Shown in pieces: positions 25,901-33,513 of a stretch of 64,000 bases of DNA. The position numbers were made by a program, and so were the translations under genes. Under the pieces are notes generated by a model. The model ran no database searches, was not told the origin of the DNA, and saw only the letters and a list, made by a program, of their open reading frames with translations. Within the stretch, counting starts at the first letter, position 1, and the number at the start of each line of letters is the position of its first letter. The stretch comes from a virus: positions 124,001-188,000 of IMG/VR virus record IMGVR_UViG_3300047510_001118. One strand, given 5' to 3'.

Positions 25901-27336
25901 GAAATATTTGAAGGATACGCTGGAAGTTGGCTTGCCCCTATACTAGCAGTCCAACCTGCTCCACCGGCTAATACAACATCGTTTAATGTTATTGTTAGTG
26001 TATAGTCTGATAAACCGTGAACCAACGTACTAAATGTAAATGCGTCTCCAGACGAATATCCAGGATTAACCAAAGTTGGCCAAATATTGTTAAGTTGTAA
26101 AACGGCTGTACCATTTTGTTCGTATTGTATTTGGCCCTCTAGTTGCCAAGGTTCGCTAGTCAATTCAAGAGATGGTTTGCTGATAGATGGTATATAATGA
26201 GTTGAGTCAAATGTCAGTGTGAATATTTGCGAAGTCGGAGTTGGCAATGTTAATCCACCCAAGTAGTCAAATAACCAATACTTGGCAACACCGTCAACGC
26301 TGGTATTTACTGTGACAGCATTTTGTGTGGCAATCACACGACCATAGTCAGTACCGTTTAAGGTTTCGTTAACACCCTCTAAGACAGCACCATTAGATGA
26401 TGTGCTGACTTGCATATAGGAACCGTTGTTAGGACCGTCTGGTTCTACATAATGTTTAATACTAGCAGTAGAGTTGTTTACAGTTAATGTAGAACCTGCT
26501 TCATCTGTAGAAGTTGTAACTGTATCATCACTTATTATTCTAGTTCGTTTTGCGATAACAATGCCAGTAGTTTCTATTTCAATCTGTGATTCTATTTCCG
26601 TTGTTTCTGAAATAGTTCCGCCTACTGTTTCTTCTGAAATAGTAGTTGAACTTGATTTGCCAATAACACCGTTGCTAACGGTTAAATCATCTGGGAATGT
26701 TATACTACCATCATTGCCAAATGACCAACTGTACTCGTCAAGTGTATCGGTGTTCCTTACATTTATATTAACGCCTGGCCCCCAAGCGGTAAGACTAATA
26801 TCTCCGCCTAAAAATTCTGTGGTCAACGGCAGCGATAGTCTTGAAGAATATATAGGACTTGGACCACTCTCATCTACAATTTCTTCAAAACCGTATTGAG
26901 TTTGACTACCGACATACAGTATACCACTAAATCCTATGTTGACGTTACCGTCAACATCTGTTGTGGCTGTGAGACCGTCGCTGGCTGTAGTTGTTGGTTT
27001 GTCTGTAATACTGTCCCAGGTTAACGCCCCGCCTGGAGTGGCTGCTACTTCTCCGTTTACTATGATAGTACCATCGTTGGTAACACTTAGAGGAATGCCA
27101 TTGAAATATACAGTACTGCCTGTGAGATACAAACTACGCCACTGTTTTGTGGGAGATCCTAGATCATACGTATCAGTTACGGCAGGTATGATATGCTGAT
27201 CAACAGCACTGAGATTTAATGCTTCGCCGGCGTATATTTCATTAAAATTTTGATTTACTTTATTAAAAGCATCGCGTACGGTATCCCCGTCTTTGGTGTT
27301 GAATCCGCTACCTAGATTAATCGTTTGTTTTGCCAT
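22939..27336 (-). CDS. Large fibre/spike-like structural protein (1465 aa)
   Basis: The N-terminus (MAKQTINLGSGFNTKDGDTV; AFNKVNQNFNEIYAG; YDLGSPTKQWRSLYLTG) is of a type common in marine phage structural proteins that attach to the baseplate. About five copies of the W-F-DG-LP motif follow (WSFGNDGSITFPDD, WTFTDDGRLILPPA, WTFGDNGNLTLPAD and others). Near 1040-1240 are two tandem copies of a roughly 90-residue module (WNADGWTNLVGVGGRDFTTF and WNLDGWDDLSDIESRVYTNF). The C-terminus is a separate beta domain ending EEFWD. It starts from a divergent late promoter about 24 bases upstream. It is likely part of a side fibre or spike; there is no enzymatic motif. Confidence 0.8.
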   Translation of the reverse strand: MAKQTINLGSGFNTKDGDTVRDAFNKVNQNFNEIYAGEALNLSAVDQHIIPAVTDTYDLGSPTKQWRSLYLTGSTVYFNGIPLSVTNDGTIIVNGEVAATPGGALTWDSITDKPTTTASDGLTATTDVDGNVNIGFSGILYVGSQTQYGFEEIVDESGPSPIYSSRLSLPLTTEFLGGDISLTAWGPGVNINVRNTDTLDEYSWSFGNDGSITFPDDLTVSNGVIGKSSSTTISEETVGGTISETTEIESQIEIETTGIVIAKRTRIISDDTVTTSTDEAGSTLTVNNSTASIKHYVEPDGPNNGSYMQVSTSSNGAVLEGVNETLNGTDYGRVIATQNAVTVNTSVDGVAKYWLFDYLGGLTLPTPTSQIFTLTFDSTHYIPSISKPSLELTSEPWQLEGQIQYEQNGTAVLQLNNIWPTLVNPGYSSGDAFTFSTLVHGLSDYTLTITLNDVVLAGGAGWTASIGASQLPAYPSNISANGAIKLTAGNESFIFGADGNLHFPDGSFQGTAFVGIANTARSVTQIINNDATINTSKTLVDDITNNYSNYLDFLTSLDPVTQIGTTDIEVKLYVANPGEVYSMLTGLELGTNIIITYGDTNDLFTGPLSQLFVLTGETDPSNGYVEISGRISGNIGSGYVGSLSDITIPIYSVETKTWTFTDDGRLILPPANSIVGSTSGYVPNRIDLQPSIDNNGLWFAFYVNVDETNDEVTGSGLVFPNGTNDQPAILSFPHTDGNRSTMGRIFNQGTDTAGNTDLNQALNITTTNDAVKISTIQLDPITQEQLDKKTWTFGDNGNLTLPADGDILDSTGNSVLGGGSIAVGTGIGPSIENVTEILINGTVTEIEPGLVGVSIGSVQPYIELTNDPFITQPVTFGDPVSVTAPVSGQGATFDVIIGAGPVLLLTAINNPGTGYVTGQRYKIWFNQIGGSTDTSLNITFEIETVGELGEILSTSTPQFSGVTGDNIPGNYDGVSIELTSSVRDEISPGVVLTRSLNQGLYNLVAETEYDNSTYLSPLNTEWNADGWTNLVGVGGRDFTTFRAALGGQVGNNIVGAELVMRDVTTDRYYKFEFYSWGLNNGGSYSYTRTEITDPNFFAKTAGGSEVDVIIADDGEGAGIGITRDANYDGVYNPYREGVWDSNVSPTGTQWNLDGWDDLSDIESRVYTNFNTAYAGNFGVTVEGSKAVMYVADNDTYYAVEWLSWANDGTGTFSYVRYELDLTEINEGVRFSDGTVLKSAAGVGRVKSTASAGRRIEEVSGSNAVSVTAVTTNYITTTASRSVVNDDKFWVSDSSTDIAAIINDPGPFSIQDYLTIQFSLDNITWHIYNGGWTTDVGEIGVSTNALHTYNQGDTIYFRYDSGGAPQVWWDKSDLPGGATNFRGAVIDYHAYTGEGTFIGTIHIVDDSGEQHISHTEVASGSTDSENDDLWLVQNEGTISYRRLDGESKTLKIHWTAKVFYGEEFWD

Positions 27337-27365
27337 GTTTTTTGTCCCAAATCGCTCGTTGTTAG

Positions 27366-27386
27366 TATTTATCGCGTCGATAAATA
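27366..27386. promoter_or_regulatory. Palindromic divergent late promoter pair
   Basis: TATTTATCG (27366-27374) and CGATAAATA (27378-27386) are perfect inverted repeats with a 3-base centre. Each arm gives a GATAAATA late -10 element, one per strand. The minus arm serves the 1465-aa fibre gene and the plus arm serves the gp14-like gene and the operon behind it. Confidence 0.75.
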
Positions 27387-27393
27387 TATGACT

Positions 27394-28965
27394 ATGCCAA
27401 GATTAAGCCTTTATCGTCCTGAAAAATCGCAAGATTACAAGTTTTTTGACCGTACCGTCTACGAGATGTTTCAAGTAGGCGGCGTTGATCTATATATACA
27501 CAAATATATAGGTACAGAAGATGCCGATGGTGTCAAAAAAAGTGCCACACAAATACAAGATTTGTTGTTTTTAGAAAATCGAGATCGCAAATATGATCAA
27601 GATATTTTTACAATTCGCGGACATTATCAAACACAAGACATCGATTTTAACCTTAGCCAATTTGGTTTATTTTTAAGCAACGATACACTTTTTGTCACAA
27701 TACACATTAATAACAGTGTAGACACTCTGGGACGTAAAATTATGCCCGGTGATGTTATAGAATTGCCTAATTTAAAAGACGAATACGCAGCCAATGACTA
27801 TTCTCAAGCATTAAAAAGATTTTATGTTGTAGAAGAGGTTAATCGAGCCGCAGAAGGATTTTCAGCAACTTGGTACCCGCACTTATATCGTGTAAAATTA
27901 AAGAGCATTGTTGACAGTCAAGAATACAAAGATATACTTGACAGGCCTGCTGATGAATCTACCTATGCTGGCGAATGGAATCCTAATACAAATTATTATC
28001 CTGGACAAACTGTCAAATATAAAGGAATTCTTTACGAAGTTACACAAGAAGTTGTAGGTAATACAGATGTTACAGAAACAACCATTGAGCCTACAGTTAC
28101 AGACGATTGGGCCACTTATTATACTCTAAGCGGAGATGATACACTTAGAGATCTAATGAGTACTTACGAAAAAGAAATAACAATTAGTAATGCTGTAATA
28201 TCTGAAGCAGAAGCAGATGCTCCCAAAAGCGGATATGACACTTCTACTTTTTACACGGTGGCAGTTGATACAGAATCTGGTGACGTTAATCTTACGCTGG
28301 TTAATTCATCTATAGAAGCAACCACTGACACATTAACTAACGATACTCCGCTGCCATTAAGAAACGGATATTCTGGTTATCTGTTAGATGACGGTATTGC
28401 TACTAATGGTCCTTTACCAGGAGATGCTCAATTTGGTTTTGGTATTCAATTTCCTATAGCGCCAGCCTTGGGTGATATGTTTTTAAGAACAGATTTTTTA
28501 CCTAATCGACTTTTTAAATTTGATGGCCGGCGATGGATCAAGCAGGAAGATGCTATGCGTATGACCATGACCAATTCTGATACCCGTCAAACACAAAAAA
28601 CCAGTTTCATTAATAATACTGCTAAATCTGGTATTAGACAACTAGCATCTGACACAATTAAAATTGATTTGACTGGTGATGAGATATGGGAAGCAGGCTC
28701 ATTCACTGTTAACTTTACAATGAGTCTAACATCTGCTACTATATTAACAAATATTAACTATGACGCAGATTATCTTGTAGAAGTGTGGTTAAATGAAACT
28801 AGCAAGGCCGTGGATGTAGCATTTACCAACGTTGCTGGAAAAATAAACATTGTAATTAATCATTCTATCTATGACGGTACTGCTATTAGATATACTGTCT
28901 ATGACAGAGTAGTAACACAACGACAAAGCCTATCAAAGGCATTAAGACCACAGGCGGATAACTAA
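27394..28965 (+). CDS. Neck-type structural protein, gp14-like, with inserted carbohydrate-binding-like module
   Basis: A 523-residue virion protein from ATG 27394; the in-frame ATG at 27388 lies before the predicted transcription start. Residues about 1-180 (MPRLSLYRPEKSQDYKFFDR; IDFNLSQFGLFLSNDTLFVT; IMPGDVIELPNLKDEYA) show the same order of features as T4 gp14: an SxFG-type strand followed by GDxIxxP. Residues about 195-235 (WNPNTNYYPGQTVKYKGILY) look like a CBM5/12-type module, also found repeated in the giant fibre protein. The C-terminal half (FLPNRLFKFDGRRWIKQED; RQSLSKALRPQADN) is of a type I recall from cyanophage structural proteins. It may be a second, gp14-like paralogue. Confidence 0.65.
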   Translation: MPRLSLYRPEKSQDYKFFDRTVYEMFQVGGVDLYIHKYIGTEDADGVKKSATQIQDLLFLENRDRKYDQDIFTIRGHYQTQDIDFNLSQFGLFLSNDTLFVTIHINNSVDTLGRKIMPGDVIELPNLKDEYAANDYSQALKRFYVVEEVNRAAEGFSATWYPHLYRVKLKSIVDSQEYKDILDRPADESTYAGEWNPNTNYYPGQTVKYKGILYEVTQEVVGNTDVTETTIEPTVTDDWATYYTLSGDDTLRDLMSTYEKEITISNAVISEAEADAPKSGYDTSTFYTVAVDTESGDVNLTLVNSSIEATTDTLTNDTPLPLRNGYSGYLLDDGIATNGPLPGDAQFGFGIQFPIAPALGDMFLRTDFLPNRLFKFDGRRWIKQEDAMRMTMTNSDTRQTQKTSFINNTAKSGIRQLASDTIKIDLTGDEIWEAGSFTVNFTMSLTSATILTNINYDADYLVEVWLNETSKAVDVAFTNVAGKINIVINHSIYDGTAIRYTVYDRVVTQRQSLSKALRPQADN

Positions 28966-30398
28966 TGCAACATTTTTATGACGGTCAGATTAGACGATAC
29001 CTAGCACAGATAATCCGTATGTTAAGTGGATTCAAATATAAATCTGCTGACGGAAAAGAAACCACAGTACCAGTAATGTACGGCGACATGACTCGCCAAG
29101 TTGGTGCTATTATCAAAGATAATTCAGAAAACAAACTACCCAGTGCTCCTCGAATTGCAGTTTATATCACTGGCCTATCTATGGATAGAGCTAGACTAGG
29201 AGACTCTACTTATGTCAGTAAAGTACACATTAGAGAAAGAGAAAAAATATTTGACAATGACGGTAATTTAACTGGATACACACAAACACAGGGCGATAAT
29301 TATACCATTGAAAGATTAATGCCTACTCCTTATAAACTTACTGTTAAAGCAGATATATGGTCAACGAACACTGATCAAAAGTTACAGATAATGGAACAGA
29401 TATTAATGCTGTTTAATCCCAGTCTTGAAATACAAACCACTGATAATTTTGTAGACTGGACCAGTCTTAGCGTTGTAGAGTTAACTGAAATTACCTTTAG
29501 TAGCAGAACAATTCCGTCAGGAAATGAAACAGAAATAGACATTGGTGCTCTTACGTTTGAAACTCCCATTTGGATCAGTCCGCCAACTAAAGTTAAAAAA
29601 CTTGGAGTAGTCACAGACATCGTTATGAATGTTTTTGACGCACAGGGAAATCTTAATAATCTTGATGAGCCGACTACGCAAGAATTTGTAAATGTAGGAA
29701 ATTTTGGATTATTAGTGTATAACAACACCCTGACACTATTAAAATATACCAACACTGTTGATTCAGATGATACCAGTGACGCAGTGTTTACCAAAGGCGG
29801 TCCTGAGATTAGTTGGCAGGTTATCTTTGATCAGTATCCTGGTAAATTTCGCAATGATATAAGTCAAATTTTTCTAATACAAGAAAATGGTAATAAAGTT
29901 GTGGGAAGATTAATTTTAAATCCCAGCGATCCCGATGACACAACTAGGTTATTTGTTAATTGGGACACTGATACTTTTCCGACAGACACTCTTATCGAAA
30001 GCACGTTGTCACCCACAGGTAGAACCACTGTAGACGCTGTAATTGATCCAACTAGGTTTAATCCTAGACCTAAATTACCAAATGGTACATTAGGTTGGGC
30101 CGACGCCGGTAGACGATATCTAATACTTGAAGGTATTGGTGCTTCAATAAACACCGACGGTCCTGATGCTTGGAAAAGCATGTCGGGCGACGATTTTCTT
30201 GCCAATGCCAATGATATTATAGAATGGAATGGCACTGCTTGGGAAATAGTTTTAAGCAAGGAAGATCGTAACAGTGTAGAAGAACCTATATATGTAACTA
30301 ATTTACGTACCGGGATTCAATACAAATATTTTGACGATATGTGGACTAAATCGTTTGAGGGCGAGTATCCGAAAGGCACGTGGCGATTAGTTTTCTAA
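28965..30398 (+). CDS. Tail completion/sheath terminator-like protein (gp15-like)
   Basis: A 477-residue structural protein. The N-terminal 230 residues follow T4 gp15: HFYDGQIRRYLAQIIRMLSG (as T4 YFYNSSFRRYATLMGDLFS), VPVMYGDMTRQ, PSAPRIAVYITGLSMDRARL, LMPTPYKLTVKADIW and LQIMEQILMLFNPSLE. The C-terminal half is an additional beta domain absent from T4 gp15 (272 aa). From memory, T4-like cyanophages have both a canonical gp15 and a protein of this type. The start codon overlaps the preceding stop by one base (TAATG), so gp14-like and gp15-like are coupled. The Nudix gene follows 13 bases later in the same direction. Confidence 0.75.
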   Translation: MQHFYDGQIRRYLAQIIRMLSGFKYKSADGKETTVPVMYGDMTRQVGAIIKDNSENKLPSAPRIAVYITGLSMDRARLGDSTYVSKVHIREREKIFDNDGNLTGYTQTQGDNYTIERLMPTPYKLTVKADIWSTNTDQKLQIMEQILMLFNPSLEIQTTDNFVDWTSLSVVELTEITFSSRTIPSGNETEIDIGALTFETPIWISPPTKVKKLGVVTDIVMNVFDAQGNLNNLDEPTTQEFVNVGNFGLLVYNNTLTLLKYTNTVDSDDTSDAVFTKGGPEISWQVIFDQYPGKFRNDISQIFLIQENGNKVVGRLILNPSDPDDTTRLFVNWDTDTFPTDTLIESTLSPTGRTTVDAVIDPTRFNPRPKLPNGTLGWADAGRRYLILEGIGASINTDGPDAWKSMSGDDFLANANDIIEWNGTAWEIVLSKEDRNSVEEPIYVTNLRTGIQYKYFDDMWTKSFEGEYPKGTWRLVF

Positions 30399-30411
30399 AA
30401 TAAGTAAGCAT

Positions 30412-30846
30412 ATGAAAGATCAGATTGTCTGCTCCGGCGCACTTTTTTATGCTAAATCTACTAAACGTTTTCTACTGCTACAAAAAGCAGAAGGCAAGCA
30501 TGCCAACACGTGGGGACTAGTAGGCGGTACTAACAACGAAGGCGAAACTGCTTGGCAAGGTCTTCAACGAGAAATCCAAGAAGAAATTGGCGCTGTTCCA
30601 AACATTCTAAAAACTATTCCTATAGAAACATTTGTCAGCAATGATACTGTTTTTAATTTTCACACCTATCTCTGTGTAATTTCAGAAGAATTTATTCCAA
30701 CACTCAGTAATGAACACACGGGCTGGGCCTGGTCAACTGTAGACGGTGCTCCTAAACCTTTACACCAAGGTTTAAAATCTAGTTTCAGTAATAAAACTAT
30801 CAGAACTAAACTTCAAACAGTGTTTGATATTGTAGAGCTAATATAA
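30412..30846 (+). CDS. Nudix hydrolase
   Basis: A 144-residue hydrolase that would cleave a nucleoside diphosphate linked to another group X. The Nudix box is complete: Gly39, Glu45, then REIQEEIG at 53-60, so Mg2+ binding and catalysis should be intact. The substrate cannot be read from the sequence; nucleotide sugars, NADH/FAD, capped RNA or 8-oxo-dGTP are possible. It is the first enzyme of the plus-strand arm of the tailoring island and shares a base with the following gene (TAATG at 30846). If it acted on FAD or NADH it would affect the halogenases nearby; that is speculation. Confidence 0.9.
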   Translation: MKDQIVCSGALFYAKSTKRFLLLQKAEGKHANTWGLVGGTNNEGETAWQGLQREIQEEIGAVPNILKTIPIETFVSNDTVFNFHTYLCVISEEFIPTLSNEHTGWAWSTVDGAPKPLHQGLKSSFSNKTIRTKLQTVFDIVELI

Positions 30847-31676
30847 TGTTTAATTGGTTTAAAAAGAAAAAAAGTTGGGTAAGATTCTACTCTCTAGATC
30901 AAAATGTTGCTGTAATGTATCCGGTTATAGAAACTAAACTAGTCGATCGAGACTGGAATGATCTTGCTACCACTGAAAGAAATAGGCCAGAACAAGGACG
31001 ACAGACTGTATTAAATTGTCCAGCAATTAAGCAGGCTATAAATGTCGGTTATGTTCTTTGTGCTCCGGCAGACTTTGTCATCAAGACCGGACCTTCGATT
31101 GAAAATCTAAGTTGGGAAACTCCGTTTTTATTTAAACGCGAATCACAAAAATATACATTCAGCGGCACCGATTATTATGTAAGTTGGCATAGTCCTGCTC
31201 AAACCGAACCGTTGCTACCCAAAGAAATACCTAATTCAGATCGTGCCTGTTTACACTCGGCAGTTAAGGTTGAAACTCCCTGGCGAATAAAGGCCAGCGA
31301 AGATATAGTGTTTTTACAAGTTCCGGTTTCTTATAACAGTGAATCTAGATTTACCGCTGCCATAGGTATAGTCGATCCAAGATACATGCACGCGGTCAGT
31401 GTACAATTATTTTGGCATGTTCTTGATGGAGAAACACTAATCAAAGCAGGCACACCGCTGGTTCAGTACATTCCTATCAGTAGAGAATTATTAAAGAAAA
31501 ACAGTCACGAATTTATCTGTGATTCTGCCACTGACATAGAAAAAGAAATTGAAGAAGCCTATACATTTGCCAATCACAATAGGTTTCCTCGAACTGATAC
31601 TGTATCTAATAAGATTCAAATAATCACAAAATTATTTGATTACTTCCGTAAAAAATACCCAAACTCTAAAATTTAA
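30846..31676 (+). CDS. Unknown halogenase-linked protein, copy 1 (DUF6065-like)
   Basis: A 276-residue protein with no known function. It is clearly homologous to the minus-arm protein at 45444-46232. Shared blocks are the N-terminal RFYSL, the CPxI...APADFxI stretch (about 58-78), ETPWR (about 144-148), the SRFTAA block (about 172-177) and VQLFW...AGTPL...IPxSR (about 190-218). It looks all-beta, possibly a double-stranded helix, without an obvious metal triad. I believe such proteins are catalogued as DUF6065, but could not check. It overlaps the convergent oxygenase gene by 4 bases. Both copies sit near FAD halogenases, suggesting a shared accessory or substrate-presenting role. Confidence 0.8.
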   Translation: MFNWFKKKKSWVRFYSLDQNVAVMYPVIETKLVDRDWNDLATTERNRPEQGRQTVLNCPAIKQAINVGYVLCAPADFVIKTGPSIENLSWETPFLFKRESQKYTFSGTDYYVSWHSPAQTEPLLPKEIPNSDRACLHSAVKVETPWRIKASEDIVFLQVPVSYNSESRFTAAIGIVDPRYMHAVSVQLFWHVLDGETLIKAGTPLVQYIPISRELLKKNSHEFICDSATDIEKEIEEAYTFANHNRFPRTDTVSNKIQIITKLFDYFRKKYPNSKI

Positions 31677-32263
31677 ATGTTTAACTTAGTTAGAGGATCG
31701 GAATTAATTTCTCCTCGAACAAAAGTATTAAACGACAGAGAGATTCTAGGTATTTCTCCTTCGTAGTAATCAACTAGATGTTCTGTATTACTGGGGAAAA
31801 CTAGCATATCGCCGGCTCTAGGGGTTATGGACCAACTTTTTGAGTTATATACGTTGGCTCCCATAACTTGAAATTCAAGAGTGTCATATTGACTAGTTAT
31901 AAATCTAATATTTCCTGTTTCGCCTTCTGATTCTAGATACAGTACACCAGATAAAATAGAATTAGGGTGCCAGTGTCTATGATGACTCTGTCCTTTTTCA
32001 GTTTTGTTCAACCAACTTTCAGTGATATAAATTTCTACTTTAGGACTAACCATCATTATGTTATAAAAATATTCTTTAACTATCTGTTGGCACTTTTCAC
32101 CGAGGTCTCTAAAGTTTTCAGATCCTAATATATCTTGGCTTTCGCTGATCCAATTTTGATAGTTTCTGGCCCATTTAACTGAGCTCAAATCTATGTTTCC
32201 GATATCAACGGGTGCTCGAAATATTGGTTTTGAAAATAAGGGCCAAACGGTTTTTTCTGTCAT
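31673..32263 (-). CDS. 2-oxoglutarate/Fe(II) oxygenase-type protein, HxH variant
   Basis: A 196-residue protein with the double-stranded beta-helix pattern of small phage 2OG oxygenases. Candidate iron site: His97 and His99 in HRHWHPNS, distal His162 in FPSNTEHLV, and Arg173 (IPRISLSFN) for 2-oxoglutarate. The usual Asp/Glu of HxD is replaced by His, as in five other proteins here. It is the only minus-strand gene inside the plus arm, convergent with the DUF6065-like gene and divergent from the next oxygenase. ATG 32263 is preferred to GTG 32278 because a GTG start adds only five residues; neither has a clear ribosome site. Substrate unknown. Confidence 0.8.
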   Translation of the reverse strand: MTEKTVWPLFSKPIFRAPVDIGNIDLSSVKWARNYQNWISESQDILGSENFRDLGEKCQQIVKEYFYNIMMVSPKVEIYITESWLNKTEKGQSHHRHWHPNSILSGVLYLESEGETGNIRFITSQYDTLEFQVMGANVYNSKSWSITPRAGDMLVFPSNTEHLVDYYEGEIPRISLSFNTFVRGEINSDPLTKLNI

Positions 32264-32329
32264 GATGTCTGTTTTCACTTGGTTAACTATGATATATATA
32301 GTGCTTCCCTTGACATTTTACTGACAATT

Positions 32330-32908
32330 ATGAAATTAGAAAAAGACATAGCAATATTTGATAATGTTCTAACCAAAGACGAATGCAGTCAATTAATAGA
32401 ACATTTCAATCGTTTAGAGAAATTAAATCTAAGTTTTACCCGAATAGATCTTAGGGACGCACCTGGACATAAAAAAAATGACCGTGCTACTTTTCCGCTA
32501 GAAGAAACTTCTATGAGATTTTCGTCAGACATGGCCTTTTTAAATGTTTTCTTAGATCGATTTTGGATTTGTTATAATCGGTATATGGATCATTACAGTG
32601 TCTTGATCGACGCACCGAGACAGTATGTTAGATCATTAAAGATACAAAAAACTTTGCCAGGGCAAGGTTATCATGTTTGGCATTTTGAAAATGACGGTAT
32701 TGAACGGGCATCAAGAATCTGTGCTTGGGGAATATATCTTAATACTGTAGAACAAGGTGGAGAAACTGAGTGGCTATACCAGGGCGTAAGAGTTCCAGCC
32801 ACAGAAGGAAGTTTAGTTATATGGCCTGCTGGTTTTACGCACACCCATAGAGGAAATCCTCCACTTAGCGGGGAAAAATATTTAATGACCGGATGGGTAG
32901 AGTTTTAA
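32330..32908 (+). CDS. Prolyl-4-hydroxylase-like 2OG/Fe(II) oxygenase, HxE type
   Basis: A 192-residue oxygenase. The candidate iron ligands are His118 and Glu120 in YHVWHFEND and a distal His at 171 or 173 (FTHTHRGNP). Lys183 (EKYLMTGW) may bind 2-oxoglutarate, as Lys does in prolyl 4-hydroxylases. The N-terminus (IAIFDNVLTKDECSQLIEHF) is the typical start of this family. ATG 32330 is chosen because homologous domains begin with this block. It is translationally coupled to the next oxygenase (TAATG at 32908). Its target could be a protein residue or a small molecule. Confidence 0.82.
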   Translation: MKLEKDIAIFDNVLTKDECSQLIEHFNRLEKLNLSFTRIDLRDAPGHKKNDRATFPLEETSMRFSSDMAFLNVFLDRFWICYNRYMDHYSVLIDAPRQYVRSLKIQKTLPGQGYHVWHFENDGIERASRICAWGIYLNTVEQGGETEWLYQGVRVPATEGSLVIWPAGFTHTHRGNPPLSGEKYLMTGWVEF

Positions 32909-33513
32909 TGGAAGTAATTAATGCTTTTCCTGTCGAATTTTTTGTTTTTAAAAATAAAGATATTGACAATCAGGAATTAATTAAAAAATTAGAACGTCTC
33001 GATAATGTTGAGATTAAAAAAACTACTACTCTTAGTATGTTAGTAGATTTACGTAATTTGCCAGAATTTTCTGATTTATTTTCTTGGTTTAAGTCTTGCC
33101 TTGAAGAAGTACGCCAAGGAATGAAGTTTGACTGCGACCGTTTAGAAATATCAAATAGTTGGTTTAATGTCGCCATGGCAGACTATAAAATGTATCAAAA
33201 CTATCATAGGCATTCTATGAGTTTTTACAGCGCAGTATATTATCTAACTGGCGGGTCATCTACAATATTCGAGGATCCTGTTCGAGATCGAAGCCAAGCA
33301 CAGATTGAAGTTCTTAGACATGACTATCAACCAACATTTGCCTCAGAAGCAGAACCGGGAAAATTAATCATCTTTCCTAGTTGGGTATATCACAATAGTC
33401 GCCCGCATCTAGAAAGTTTCAATCGATATGTAATCAGTTTTAATGTTTTTCCTGCGGGTAAAATTAATTATAATCTAGCCACCGATTCTAAACTTGAGGT
33501 TGAAATAAAATGA
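32908..33513 (+). CDS. 2OG/Fe(II) oxygenase-type protein, HxH variant
   Basis: A 201-residue protein from ATG 32908, coupled by TAATG to the gene before. The N-terminus INAFPVEFFVFKN matches the FPTPIW-type start of the small phage oxygenase family. The fingerprint is NSWFN (83-87), HRHSMSFYSAVYYL with His100 and His102, PGKLIIFPSWVYHNS with His162, and Arg173 in NRYVISFNVFP. ATGA joins it to the first halogenase gene, so it is probably made in equal amounts with it. Activity is inferred from fold motifs; the HxH arrangement leaves the exact iron ligands open. Confidence 0.8.
   Translation: MEVINAFPVEFFVFKNKDIDNQELIKKLERLDNVEIKKTTTLSMLVDLRNLPEFSDLFSWFKSCLEEVRQGMKFDCDRLEISNSWFNVAMADYKMYQNYHRHSMSFYSAVYYLTGGSSTIFEDPVRDRSQAQIEVLRHDYQPTFASEAEPGKLIIFPSWVYHNSRPHLESFNRYVISFNVFPAGKINYNLATDSKLEVEIK

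Noticed and set aside
32310-32315. TTGACA as -35 of a sigma70 promoter before the oxygenase at 32330
   Set aside because: No acceptable -10 box lies 15-19 bases downstream; the match is probably chance.
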